DNA from: Desmodus rotundus
Lineage: Eukaryota; Chordata; Mammalia; Chiroptera; Phyllostomidae
Length of the DNA stretch: 64,000 bases
NCBI RefSeq assembly: GCF_022682495.2
Contig: NC_071399.1
Location: 51,514,873-51,578,872, forward strand
Reading direction: 5' to 3'
How positions within the stretch are numbered: position 1 is the stretch's first letter; the number at the start of each line of letters is the position of its first letter. This document shows, piece by piece, positions 12,814 to 23,566 of this stretch. The notes beneath the pieces were generated by a model. The model was not told where the DNA came from, ran no database searches, and worked only from the letters and a program-made list of their open reading frames with translations. Both the position numbers and the translations under genes were made by a program.

Positions 12814-13845
12814 CTTTAAACGTTACCCAGAAAGGGGCCCATACAGTGTTGTTCCCAGTTCTCACATAACTTAAAGGAAAACTTTCACAGTGTCCAGAGC
12901 CCTTGATGTCAGCAAGTGAAGGAAGAGAATGTCTTCAAATTCCTTGCAGCAGGAACCCACTTAGGTGGCACCAACCTTGACTTCAGGTGGAGCCATATGT
13001 CTACAAAAGGAAAAGTGATGGCGTGTACATCATAAATCTGAAGACAACCTGGGAGAAGCTTCTGCTGGCAGCTCTTGCCATTGCTGCCCTTGAAACCCTG
13101 CCGATATCAGTGTCTGTGTCCAGGAACACCGGCCAGTGAGCTGTGCTGAAGTGCTGCTGCCCTGGAGCCACTCCTACTGCTGGTCACTTTGCTCATGGAA
13201 CCTTCACTAAGCAGATCCAGGCAGCCTTCCAGGAGCTGAGACTCCTGGTGGTCACTGGTCCCAGGGCTGACCACCAGCCTGTCACAGAAGCATCTTATGT
13301 CGGCCTGCCTACCATCGCTCTGCTCCATGCAACCGACTCTTCTCTGCTCTGTGGACATTGCCATCCTCGCACCACATCAAGGAGCTCACTCAGGGGTCTG
13401 ATGTGGTGGGTGCTGGCCTAGGAAGTCTGAATGGTACCATCTCCCATGGTTGCCCATGGGAGATCATGCCTGATCTCTGCTTCTACAGAGATCCTGAGGA
13501 GACTGAAAAGGAAGAGCAGGCTGCTGCTGAAGAGGCTGTGACCAAGGAGGCAGTTCAGGGCAAATAGACCGCTCCAGCTCCTGAGTTCACTGCTACTGAA
13601 CCCAGGTGGCAGACTGGTCAGAAGGCATGAGGGTGGCCTCTGTGCCTGGCCACCAGTTCTCTACTGAAGACTGGAGCTCCAGCTGCCACGGACACTGGCC
13701 TGCAGCTCCACTGCTCCAGCCAGTGAGTGGGTAGGAACAACCAGTGAGTGGTCTCAAGGTGTTCTTACCCAGATTCTTAAACAGAAAATGGAAATAAGGT
13801 TGATGGAAAATAAACAGTTTCTAAAAGTTAAGAAAAAAAGAAGGA
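12814..13845 (+). pseudogene. RPSA: RPSA (ribosomal protein SA / laminin receptor) processed pseudogene
   Basis: This is an intronless retrocopy of the 40S subunit protein RPSA (uS2 family). The 5' UTR is recognisable from about 12826. The protein region starts at about 12893 and includes '[15 protein letters not shown]', '[20 protein letters not shown]', '[15 protein letters not shown]' followed by '[12 protein letters not shown]', 'GLMWW' and '[20 protein letters not shown]'. Substitutions, a changed start codon (GTG), frameshifts and an early stop after 'EAVQGK' break it. The 3' UTR ends with 'aataaacagtttctaaaagt' and a short A-rich tail at 13831-13842. It is flanked by an imperfect 14-base duplication (12800-12813 GAAGTGAAGCAGCC, 13846-13859 GAAGTGGTGCAGCC), the mark of L1-mediated insertion into the surrounding MLT1 LTR. 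It is not functional as a protein gene. Confidence 0.92.
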
Positions 13846-14077
13846 GAAGTGGTGCAGCCACAAGCCAAAGAATGCCAGCAACCACCAGAAGGTAGAAGAG
13901 GCAGGAATAGATTCTATACAGTCTCTGGAGGGAGCATGACACCTTGAATTTGGCCCAGTGATGCTGATTTTGGAGTCTGAGCCTGCATAACTGTGAGAGA
14001 AGAAATTTCTTTTGTTTGAAGTCAGAAATGTGTGGTAATTTGTTTTAGCAGCAATAGAAAATAATACATACACTTAA
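13846..14077 (+). mobile_element. MLT1-type LTR, second part
   Basis: The sequence continues the MLT1 LTR after the RPSA retrocopy: 'gcagccacaagccaaag', 'ccagcaaccaccagaag', 'ttttggagtctgagcctgc', 'ataactgtgagagaag' and 'gtggtaatttgttttagcag'. These are the standard closing parts of an MLT1 LTR. Confidence 0.8.
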
Positions 14078-14789
14078 ACATTATTACATCAGTGGTGTTT
14101 GATAAAACTGGGAGGTGTGGTCAATGGTGACTTGAGGGGCCACTATAAAAGACACAGTTCAGGCAGACCTGTCTGCAAGTGAACATTTCAGCAGGGCCTG
14201 TGAGCCTGGAGCAGGAGCAACACAGACAGGGACTGCTGGCAGGCACTCAGTGGCTTGCATGTAGGCAGCAGGGCCGCATGAGTAGGGGGAACAAGTGAAA
14301 AGCCAGACATTGAAGCAAGGCAGACCAGGGCCAAGGGTTATGAGATGTTGTCAGAGAGACTGACTGGAGCCACTTCATGTAAGGTTTGTTGGTCAGAGTA
14401 AGGCGCATGGATTTTAGGAGGAGATAATGTGATCTACTTTACATTATGTACAGATCTCCATGTAAAGGATGGATTGTAAGGCACAAGGGGAAAAGGGGAA
14501 AAGCAGTGAGAAGGCTAGTGTAGAATTGCAGCAACTCAGAGCAGAGATGCTGGTGGCCCCCTCTTGTTCCGGAGACCTGCTCCTCCTCTGGGCACCCCTA
14601 CTTCAATGGAATGACCACTGTCACCTGAAGCCCTATGGCAATGAGTTGGGTGATTCTCTCCATGTTTCCCTCTCCTGATCCCTCTCCACTGCTTGCCATC
14701 ACATAAGAACAGGGGGCCTCTGAGTCCATAACATCACAACCCACCTTCGTCTTTCTAGTGCCACTGACCTACTTTTGCTCAGGCCCTCA
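14078..14789. other. Non-coding, unassigned
   Basis: No gene is seen. About 14350-14460 has a passage ('catggattttaggaggagat' then 'aatgtgatctac') of a kind common in old mammalian repeats, class uncertain. Nothing else is recognised. Confidence 0.35.
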
Positions 14790-14985
14790 TTGTGTTTTGC
14801 CTGGATGGATAGATTAGAGCACATGGTTGTACCCTGGGTCTTTCACTTATTAGCTATGTGACCCTGGACAAGTAACTTAACTTCTCTGTTCCTTAGTTTC
14901 ATTATCTGCAAAATGGTGAAAATAGTAGTATCCCCTCCTAGTAGTGTGATAATAGATGCAAAGTGTTTAAACTGTGATTGTCATT
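14790..14985 (+). mobile_element. MIR SINE
   Basis: The core and 3' part of a MIR element are clear: 'ctatgtgaccctggacaagt', 'cttaacttctctgttcctta', 'gtttcattatctgcaaaatg' and a trailing 'gtgtgataatagatgcaaag'. MIR is an ancient tRNA-derived SINE shared by all mammals. Plus orientation. Confidence 0.88.
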
Positions 14986-15002
14986 ATAAATCTCCCCTGA
15001 CT

Positions 15003-15048
15003 TCATCTTCATCATCATCACCACTATCACCACCATCATCATCATCCT
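15003..15048 (+). repeat. (CAT/CAC)n microsatellite
   Basis: An imperfect trinucleotide tract of CAT and CAC units lies between the MIR and the L2 fragment. It is simple sequence with no coding meaning. Confidence 0.85.
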
Positions 15049-15064
15049 AACTGATACCCTCTTC

Positions 15065-15350
15065 CTGTCCTTTTCTCCGCCAGCTTGTCCTACATAGCTT
15101 TATGGGATTAATCTTCCTAAAATGCTGCTTTGATCAGATCACTCTCTTCCAACTCCTTCAGTAACTGCAGGAAGTTTGAACTCTACAGCCTGGTTTTCAG
15201 CCCCTTGTACTTTTCCAGTCTTTCAACCTCCCTAATTATTTCCTACTCCTCAGCCAATGGTGACCCTCCTGAATACATGCTGGATTTGCTTTTTCACCTC
15301 CAGTGCCTTGCACTTTCCTGCCTGTACCCGCCTCCCCCTGAGCTGCCCCC
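15065..15350 (+). mobile_element. L2 LINE fragment
   Basis: The passage matches the L2 3' region in plus orientation: 'gatcagatcactctcttcca', 'actccttcagtaactgcagg', 'cagccccttgtacttttcca', then a C-rich block 'ctcctgaatacatgctgg'. It is strongly diverged and has no coding capacity. Confidence 0.7.
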
Positions 15351-15401
15351 AGGGCACAGCTGCTTGTGCTTGCCTACAGCTGAGCTTGCCTGTCTTTGAA
15401 A

Positions 15402-15712
15402 TAACACCATATGATCTCACCTTTAACTGGAACATAATCAACAAAAGAAAAAAGCAAACAAAATATAAGCAGAGACATTGAAATTAAGAACAATGTAACA
15501 ATAGCCAGAGGGGAGTGGGGAGGGGATAGTGGGGAGAGGGGTCTATAGGAGCTACTATAAAGGACACAAGGACAAAATCAAGGGGGAGGGTAGAGGTGGT
15601 GGAAGGAGGTGGGACTGGCTGGGGTGGGGTGGAGGGATGGGGAGAAAATGCAGACAATTGTAACTGAATAAAAATTTAAAAAAAAAAAAAAGAAAGAAAG
15701 AAAGAAAGAAAG
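15402..15712 (+). mobile_element. L1 3' end, 5'-truncated
   Basis: This is a short L1 copy that begins at the end of ORF2 ('catatgatctcacctttaac') and runs through a purine-rich 3' UTR (gggg- and gagggg-rich, 15510-15645) to 'gcagacaattgtaactgaat' and an A-tail that grades into an (AAAG)n repeat at about 15692-15711. It belongs to the same broad family as the full-length L1 on the minus strand at 23.3-28.7 kb, whose 3' UTR has the same 'ggggtggggtg' and 'agggatggggagaaaa' blocks. Confidence 0.9.
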
Positions 15713-16994
15713 CTTCAGAGCTTTCCCAGCACTTCCATGGAGCCCCTACCCCTCTCTCCACTAAATAATCTCATTTATCAACATATCTATATTGGGGTGA
15801 ACTAACTGCCTGTTTTTAACAAAAGAAGACCTGGATCAAAACAGATTAATGTAAGGCAGTGCACAGGCTTGGAGCCGTGACTTCCTGCACACCTGGTGCA
15901 CAACCATGAGAAACTCCTGGTAGCCTTGTAAAGGCAGCAGGGCCTGGGAAGGGTGGGGCAGTGGGGTGCAGCCATCCCTAAGAGGCAGGCCCCAAAGCAG
16001 GCAAATAATTGGAAACCTACCCTTTACCCCACGTAGGATTCTAGGATCAGGCTGTGTGGTCCCTGAGGGAAATCTGTACTTGTCTTGCAACTTCATAGAT
16101 GACCAGTAAGGTGGTCAGCTGCCCCACAGCTTTCCCTGGGTCACTCTGACCTGCAGCTAGGGCAACTGAGCAGGAAGCATGATTGCATGGGCAGGCAGAG
16201 GTCTAGCTTACAGGATTCTAGAAGAAACCATTTAGGAAGGCAGTATATTTTCCCAGTGTGGCTGTGGGGTCCCTGCACTAAGATCTAGGGTGACAGCTAG
16301 AGGGTGGACGACTAGAGGGAAGAGATGTAAGGCCAGAGCTGGAGAGTATGTGAGAGGACAACTGCTTTATTATGCAGGTCCAAGTCTGGAAGGCATGGGA
16401 GTAGGAAATTTTTACCTAGAATTTCAACCCTAATCCTTCTTGCATTCTTGGAAATACTCTTTGGAGATTATGTGTTGCAGTTCTTCATCTTGTCTCATTG
16501 CTGGGAACAGCCTCACCTGCCTCTCCCACCCAATACACATACATGTTTACATGCAGGGAAGGGGATTTCTACTCCGAGATCAGAAAGAAGTATGGGAATG
16601 CATACTGTGGTCCCCTTTCTTACCCTCTCTTCACTCTTTCCAAAGGAGGAAGAATTGACCTGGTTGATAAGTCCAGAGAGAAAGAAATTCCTGGGATCTC
16701 ATCCCACAACAATGAGTAAGGGTGGTTGCCCTTAAAATTGGGGAACAGACTCAGCCTGTCTCTTGCTCTCATGGTCCATCTGTGCTCAGGTTGATGTGCT
16801 CCCAGGCTCTGTGGGGTGGGGCTGGGGGGGAGGCGGGTCACAAACCAGACAGACCTTCTATTGGGAGACCCAGCCAGGTGTCTGCCCTCTTCGTGCCTTC
16901 TCCTCCATCTGTGACTCTATGAGGAAGTTGATCTGGACTTCACTGGGGGCCTCATAACTCTAATTTTGGGGGAGGTAGTAAGAAGGCACATGGA
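15713..16994. other. Non-coding, unassigned
   Basis: No gene or confident repeat is recognised. A G-rich patch at 16812-16840 could form quadruplex DNA. The overlapping open frames at 16.44-16.96 kb are short and lack any known domain. Confidence 0.4.
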
Positions 16995-17458
16995 GAAGTC
17001 CCCCTTTGTTCAGGGGAGATATGTTGCAAGAGCCCCTGAAGATACCTGAAACTACAGACAGTACTGAACTTTCACCTTTTCACTAAAAGGAAGCACTTTA
17101 TAACTTCTTTTTGGCATATCCAAATGGTCAGCATCAATACTCTTGCATCTTGAGCTTCAGGGCCATTTTTAAGTAAAATAAGGGTTACTTAAACACAAGC
17201 ACTGCAATACTAAGTGACTAACATGTAGGAAGCAGAGGCAACATGGATGTGCTGGACAAAAGGATGACTCATGTCCTGGCCAGGACAGAGAGGAATGGCA
17301 AAAGTTCATCATGCTACTCAGAACAGTGAACAATTTAAAATTTATGAGTTGTTTATTTCTGGAATTTTTCATTTCATATTTTTGAACTGAGGTTGATGGC
17401 AGGTAGTTAAAAGCCTGGAAAGCAAAACCACGGATAAAGGAAGACCACTGTGTGTCCT
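16995..17458 (+). mobile_element. Tigger-like (Tc1/mariner, MER8-type) DNA transposon remnant
   Basis: The left end 'gtccccctttgttcagggga' is followed by 'gcccctgaagatacctgaaa', 'tacagacagtactgaac' and later 'aagggttacttaaacacaag', wording typical of non-autonomous Tigger elements. The right end 'aaaccacggataaaggaaga' mirrors the left end as a diverged inverted repeat. Old; no transposase frame remains. The subfamily name is tentative. Confidence 0.65.
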
Positions 17459-17987
17459 CCATGAGTGATTGCAGTATGGGTCCTCCCTGGTCCTTACCTC
17501 TGCTAGTTCTAGTTCAGGCCTGAACAACACATGCAGTTGTCCTTCTCAATGGAGTATCTGCTAAATTGCTATTGAGGAAGGAATCCATGTAAGAATAAAG
17601 ACCCAATGAGATTAACACCCCACATCTCTTCTGCATCACTGGGTCCCTCCTGTCGCAGCCTCTTAGACACACAGCCGTTATCCAGATGCCAGCTCTTTCC
17701 TGAGGATTAAGAACCAGGTATGTTAAATTGATGATCTGAGATTCCACCTCGGGGCATTAACTTTAGTCAATTATTGAAGTTACTGCCAGTTTTGAAATAG
17801 TGTTTGCTTTAAATCTCTGATAATGTAAACCTCACAGGCAGGAAGAGTCCCTCAGCAGCCATTCCAGTTGCAGTGAGAAGCCAGAAAAGATGCTGAGAAG
17901 TTAAATGGTGGTAAAGATCAGGGTCTGTCGTTTGACTAACACTACAATCATCTTAATCATCTGGAGAGGTGATAAAGAATTTTGTTT
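17459..17987. other. Non-coding, unassigned
   Basis: No gene or repeat is recognised. The right edge (17974-17987, AAAGAATTTTGTTT) is the left copy of the target-site duplication of the following HAL1-like element. Confidence 0.4.
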
Positions 17988-19879
17988 TGGGGAGGTGTAG
18001 GTGGATACACTGTGCCTTCTTGCAGAACCAAAAGAAGGACAACAACAAATTAAAAAAAAAAACAAACCCCAGAACTGACAGAGAATCATACTGTATGGAA
18101 GTTCAACAACCAAGGAGTTAAAGAAGAAACATTCATCCAGACTGGTAGGAGGGGAGGAGATGGGCAGCCAGCCGGGGCAGAGAGGACTCATGGCCAGGTG
18201 GCAGCTGGTGGACAGGGAGGTCCCACATTTCTGTGTAGATAAACCAGGAGAAACAACTGGGGAGCGAGACAGACCACGCAACCCAGGGTTCCAGTGTGGA
18301 AAATAAAGCCTCAAAACCTCTGACTTAAAAAACCAGTGAGGGTTAAGGCAGAGGGAGAAACTCCCAGCCTCACAGGACAGTTCATTGGAGAGACCCACAG
18401 GGTCCTAGAACATACACAAAACCACCCACCTAGGAGTCAGTACCAGAAGAGCCCAATTTGATTGTGGGTAGCCGGGGAAGTGACTGAAAACCAGCAGAGA
18501 GCAGAGCAAGTGTCACTGTTCCCTCTCAGACCCCTCCCCCACATACACCAACACAATGCGGAAACATGAGTTGCCCCACCCTGGCGAACACTTAAGGCTT
18601 TACCTCTTACTATGTAACAGGCCCACTGAGACAAAAACAAAAATGGCCCAAATGGAAGAACAAATCAAAGCTCCAGAAAAAATACATCTAAGCGACAAAG
18701 AGATAGCCAATCTATTAGATGCACAGTTCAAAACACTGGTAATCAGGAAACTCACAGAATTGGTGGAATATGGTTGCAAAATAGAGGAAAAAGTGAAGGC
18801 TATGCTAAGTGAAATAAAGGAAAATGTACAGTGAACTATCAGTGATGGAAGGGAAACCAGGACTCAAATCAATGTTTTGCAGCAGAAGGAAGAAAGAAAC
18901 ATTCAAGCCAGAATAGAATGAAAAAACAAGAACTCAAAAAAATGAGGAGAGGCTTATGAACCTCCAAGACAACTTTAAACATTCCAACATCTGAATCATA
19001 GGGATGCCAGAAAGGGAAGAGGAACAGAAAGAAATTGAAAACTTATTCGAAAACATAATAAGAACTTCCCCAATCTGGCAAAGGAAAAGACTTCCAGGGA
19101 TGCTCAAAGGGTCCCAAAGAAGTTGGACCCAAGGAAGCACACACCAAGGCACATCATAATAACATTCCCCAAGATTAAAGATAAGGAGAGAATCTCAGAA
19201 GCAGCAAGAGAAAAGGACACAGTTACCTACAAAGGGGTTCCCATAAGACTGTCAGCTGATTTCTCCAAAGAGACCTTACAGGCAAGAAGGGACTGGCAAG
19301 AAGTATTCCAAGCCATGAAAGGCAAGGACCTACATCCAAAATTACACTACCCAGCAAAGCTATCATTTAGAATGGAAGGTCAGATAAAGTGCTTCCCAGA
19401 TAAGGTCAAGTTAAAGGAGTTCATCATCACCAAGCCCTTATTATATGAAATGTTAAAGGGGTTTCTCTAAGAAAAAGAAGACCAAAAATATGAATAGTAA
19501 AATGACAACAAACTCACAGTTATTAACAACCGAACCTAAAATAAATAAATAAATAAATAAACAAACTCATCAAACAACTAGAACAGGAACAGAATCTAGA
19601 AATGGAGATCACATGGAGGGTTATCAGCAGGGGAGTGGGAGGGGGAGAAAAGGGGGAAAGGTACAGAGAATAAGTAGCATAAATGGTAGGTGGAAAATAG
19701 ACAGGGGGAGGTTAAGAATGGTATAGGAAATGTAGAAGCCAAAGAATTTATATGTATGACCCATGGACATGAACTAAAGGAGGGGAATGTGGGTGGGAAG
19801 GGATGTGTAGGATGCAAGGGAATGAAGAGGGGAAAATAGGACAACTGTAATAGCATAATCAATAAAATATATTTTTAAA
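17988..19879 (+). mobile_element. HAL1-like element, copy A (ORF1-only LINE)
   Basis: A 1.9-kb L1-like element has a 5' UTR of about 650 bases, one L1-type ORF1 (broken) and a purine-rich 3' UTR, but no ORF2. It is flanked by a perfect 14-base duplication AAAGAATTTTGTTT at 17974-17987 and 19880-19893, showing that it inserted as one unit and is not an L1 with ORF2 lost later. It ends with a signature shared with the other three copies: 'ggacaactgtaatagcata' then 'atcaataaaatat' and an A-rich tail. The extreme 5' end, including the 'aagatggcggc' site of copy B, is absent. It needs a reverse transcriptase from elsewhere. The HAL1-like name rests on layout; database identity was not tested. Confidence 0.88.
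18642..19470 (+). pseudogene. ORF1 (RNA-binding protein) of HAL1-like copy A, broken
   Basis: This is a relative of L1 ORF1p, the trimeric RNA-binding protein that coats L1 RNA. The frame starts ATG with 'MAQMEEQIKAPEKIHLSDKE' and includes 'QFKTLVIRKLTELVEYG'. A stop (TGA) at about 18832 and later frame losses break the coiled-coil and RRM region. The C-terminal domain is open from 19123: 'RISEAAREKDTVTYKGVPIR', 'SADFSKETLQARRDWQEVFQ', 'LSFRMEGQIKCFPDK', and it ends 'LLYEMLKGFL' at 19470. The full-length L1 in this window ends 'LQEMLKGLL' at the same point. No ORF2 follows; about 400 bases of 3' UTR do. Confidence 0.85.
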
Positions 19880-19893
19880 AAAGAATTTTGTTT

Positions 19894-20231
19894 CATTCAT
19901 GTTATAGAAAGAGGTCACTGATTTGGGTTTCAAATTATAGAAAAATAGTTCAATTTATGCAAATCATAAATGAGATTATATAATGTTGTTATGAGTAAAA
20001 TACGCACACCAGTCTAACCAGGCATTTCTGCCTTGTTAATTCTTATCTTTGTTTGTATTTAATATACCATTAAGACCTAAACTCCTAAAATTTGTTCACT
20101 CAACCAATATATACTACCATGTACTATGATCTGTGTTGGCTCCAGGGAACCTTAGGAGCCTTGGTCCCCTGAGTGAGATCAGATGTGCTCACAATTAAAT
20201 ACCATTACAATCCTGCTACAAGGGCCATAAA
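19894..20231. other. Non-coding, unassigned
   Basis: The first bases are the right copy of the duplication of HAL1-like copy A plus its flank. Nothing else is recognised in this AT-rich stretch. Confidence 0.4.
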
Positions 20232-20664
20232 AGAGTGTATTCATTTGCTACAACTTCAAAAACAAAGTGCCCAAAGTTGGATGACTTAAAACAACAGAAA
20301 TGTATTTTCTTACAATTCTGGCCGCTAGAAGCCCATCCAGAATCAAGGTGGCCACAGGCTCTCTGAAGCTCTAAGGGAGGAAACTTCTCTCTCTAGTTTC
20401 TCCTTGTGTGGGCATCACTGCATCCTCTGCCTTTATCACCTCCTGGTGTTCTCCATGTGTGTTTCTGGGTACATGTAGCTCTCTTCTTTTAAGGACACAA
20501 GTCACATTGGGTTAGGGTCCCACCCTACTCCAGTATGACCTCTTCTGAACTGATTACATCTGCAATGACCCTGTTTCCAAATAAGATCATATCTGAGGTA
20601 TGGGAGTTAGGATTTCACATATCTTTGAGGAGGTATGTATGTGGGGGGCAATTCAAGCCATAAC
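20232..20664 (-). mobile_element. MLT1-type LTR
   Basis: This is an antisense MLT1 LTR: 'tcatttgctacaacttcaaa', 'gacttaaaacaacagaaatg', 'cttacaattctggccgctag', 'cacattgggttagggtccca', 'tttccaaataagatcatatc' and the closing 'ggggggcaattcaagcca' with 'taaca'. It is old and diverged. Solo LTR without coding capacity. Confidence 0.85.
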
Positions 20665-22834
20665 AGAGGGATCTTTAAAACTTGATACCCTCTTATGCAT
20701 AAGAACAAAGCATTAAGGTTTAATTCTTACTCTGTGAATAAACTCAAGGCGTGAATATAACTTGGCTCATCTGGCCAATGGGTGAGCACTTGACACTGGT
20801 CCCAGTCAGGCATTAGTCCTCTGAGTGTTGGAGCCAGAACACTCGGAGTTGCTGAGGTCTAACCGCTGGGGAGCATGAGCCTCTCTTCTCTCTCATCTTT
20901 ATTCTCCAAGGCATCTTATTATGAACCCTGTAATGTACTCCTAGGCATTATCCAACCAGTTATAACCAGGTGGCCTAGAAAATGTTCAATTTCAGTAGCT
21001 GCCAATTGTCTATGTATATTGAGCAAAAGCCTTCTGTGAGCAGACTTCTTTGGCAGGTGACTGTAAGACAAAGAGATTTCCTATGTGATCTAAAAGACCA
21101 TCTGGTCACCATGCAGGGAAATACCTCAGGCTTACCTACTAGCTTTCTAGGTGAAGCCCATGTTCAGGCTCGGATCTGTAGAACTTTCCTTGGGGGAGAA
21201 CAATTCATGAGACCAGAAAAGAGAAATGCTCTTTGCAAACTCTGAATAACTAACAATGGATTATTTTGATGACCTTCATTTTCCATAGCATCTAGAACAG
21301 TGCTTGCTGTCAATATTCCTGAATGAGTACTCTAGTTGAAAGTACTCTCAGGGATCTAGCAGACGGCTAAGGTTGGCCTAGGCCACACAGATTCCCACAG
21401 TGCAGGTAGATAAGATCTTTACTCCCCTTGGCTACTCCTCGCCTCACTCCCAGCCCAGCCTGAACCCCAAGCAGCAGAGCAGGTGGGGAGGGGACGAAAG
21501 TGTTTACAATTTCCTTTCCTGCAGGTCTCTGAACCCAAGTCTGGCCTGAGCTAACGGGAAGAGAGAAACCTTAAACAGGAAGAATAAGAGATAACAGTTT
21601 TGGAGTTTTTAGTGTCTGATCATAGAAAGATACATCATCACCTGGAAGAAACCAGAAGAGCTATGCACTCTGCCCTGGATATTGTCCAAGAGCCAGGAAG
21701 AGTGGGACTGAAACACAATGGCAAGTAAAATTAAGTTACTTTCTGTTGGCACCCCACTGTGTCCAGCAGAAATATGTATCATAACAAGAGGATTGTGATG
21801 GAACTAGGAAAACATTCTTTATTTGAATGGTCAGGTGTATTGTAAAAAAGCATTACATGAGGGAGAAATAGCAGTTCTCAGTGGATTTCATTTGACCACT
21901 GAGTTCTATCATGGAAAGAAAGACTCAGCGTCTTGAGCCTATGAGGTGGTAAAGGTAAAGGGGCTTTCCATGGAGACACTCCCTCCCTGTCTCCTTCTCT
22001 CCTGCTCCCTGCTCTCCAGGTTGTCCCCACACAGTGCCCCCTTCCAAGTTTCCCAGTCCCTACACCCACCCCGATTCTGTCTCAGAAAACTCCATCCCTC
22101 CAAGGGAGTTTCAACCCCTTGGTTTCTTGTGTTGCAAACTTCAGTAGCCAAAGTTCAGCCAGATCCTAAAGGGGATGTTCAGCTCAGTCCTGCTGACAAA
22201 AGAAAGAGCGGCTGGGTTCTTCTTCCTAAGAGTGAGGGAGAAGGTGGATCTTGGATTTGCAGCTGGAGCATCCCCTGGGAGTTTGCTGGGAAGTAAGATT
22301 CTTGGGTCTCACATAAACCTACTCAACCAAAATCTGCATTTTCACAAGATCCTGTGGGGGATTCATATACACATTAGTATTTGAGAAGCAAAATTCAAAA
22401 AAGTGTTGAAATCTGGTTTAGCGCAGACCTTGGACTATGTCCATTACATTAGGAGAGGAGCAGCAGGCAGACGCCACTTCCTACATCCCGTATGCTGAGC
22501 GTGAGCCTGTGCATTTAAACTAGTTTTGCCCCTTTGGGTCATTCTCTGACTCACAACTTCTTCCTCTCCTTTTTTTTTTCCCCTCCCAGTTTCTAAGGTT
22601 TCTGTAATGTTGTGCCCATATTTATCTTTGGAAAAGTTCATGGCTGCACCAGATGTGTAACCAAGTCCTTGGAAGGGCTAACAGCCCACATTACCTCAGA
22701 GCAGCCTATCAAAATCTATTCTCTAGCAAGGTATCAAACACCACTTGGTCAGCTGCCTTCCTAGCTCAGGCCTGCAAAAGCAGCAGGCTGTGAGAAAGAA
22801 AGTTTTGGGCACAGTTGACACCCCCAAAGCAGTT
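20665..22834. other. Non-coding, unassigned
   Basis: No gene is supported. The overlapping open frames at 21.88-22.30 kb lack domains and are opposed by frames of equal length on the other strand. A pyrimidine-rich patch (tttttttttcccctccc) lies at 22569-22588. No repeat is recognised with confidence. Confidence 0.4.
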
Positions 22835-23566
22835 GAAATTTAAAATCTGTTTTTAAAAAGTTAATTATTATTTAAGACCTTTATTAACAGGTGCTTGCAG
22901 TTTGTTGATGTTTTTGAAGAAAATTAAATTATAAACTGTGGGGGCTCCACCTGCAGGGCCCACCCAGCCACCATGGATGAGAATAAGACTACCAAGACAT
23001 GACCTGCTTGGGGAGGAAAGGTAGTGAATCTCTCAAAGGAGAAGGGCCTGGAGCCTTTTCCTCAATGGGCTTTTAGTGTGTTCAATTTGCACAGGAATAC
23101 ATGTAAAGCTCATCAATCATTGTCAGGCAGTAATGATCAAACAATAGATAACATACAAAGAACTATGAGGGCTTATTCTCAGTCAAGGTCAGTTAGCTAA
23201 AGGCTGTAAAACTTTGGGGAACAAACTCACTCTATGTTCGGACCCTTACCAGAAAACTGAGGGCATTCTTAGCAAAGCAGGTTTCACAGGATTTTTTTTT
23301 TTTCTCTCTTTTTTTTTTTATTGTTATTTAATTACCGTTGTATGCCTTTTCTCCCCATCCCTTCACCCCACCCCAGGTGAACCCACTTCCCTCCCCCCTC
23401 TCCACCCTCCCCCTTGGATTTGTTCATGTGTCCTTTATAGTAGTTCCTGTAATCCCCTCTACCCACTGTCCCCGCCCCCACCCCCCACCCCCGCCCTTGC
23501 TATTGTTACATTGTTCTTAACTTCAATGTCTCTGGTTATATTTTGTTTGCTTTTTCCTTCTATTGC

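Noticed and set aside
13143..13567. Two open frames in the RPSA-like region as a possible working gene
   Set aside because: The start codon is changed, the frame shifts between them, and a stop follows early. The flanks show an insertion duplication and an A-tail.
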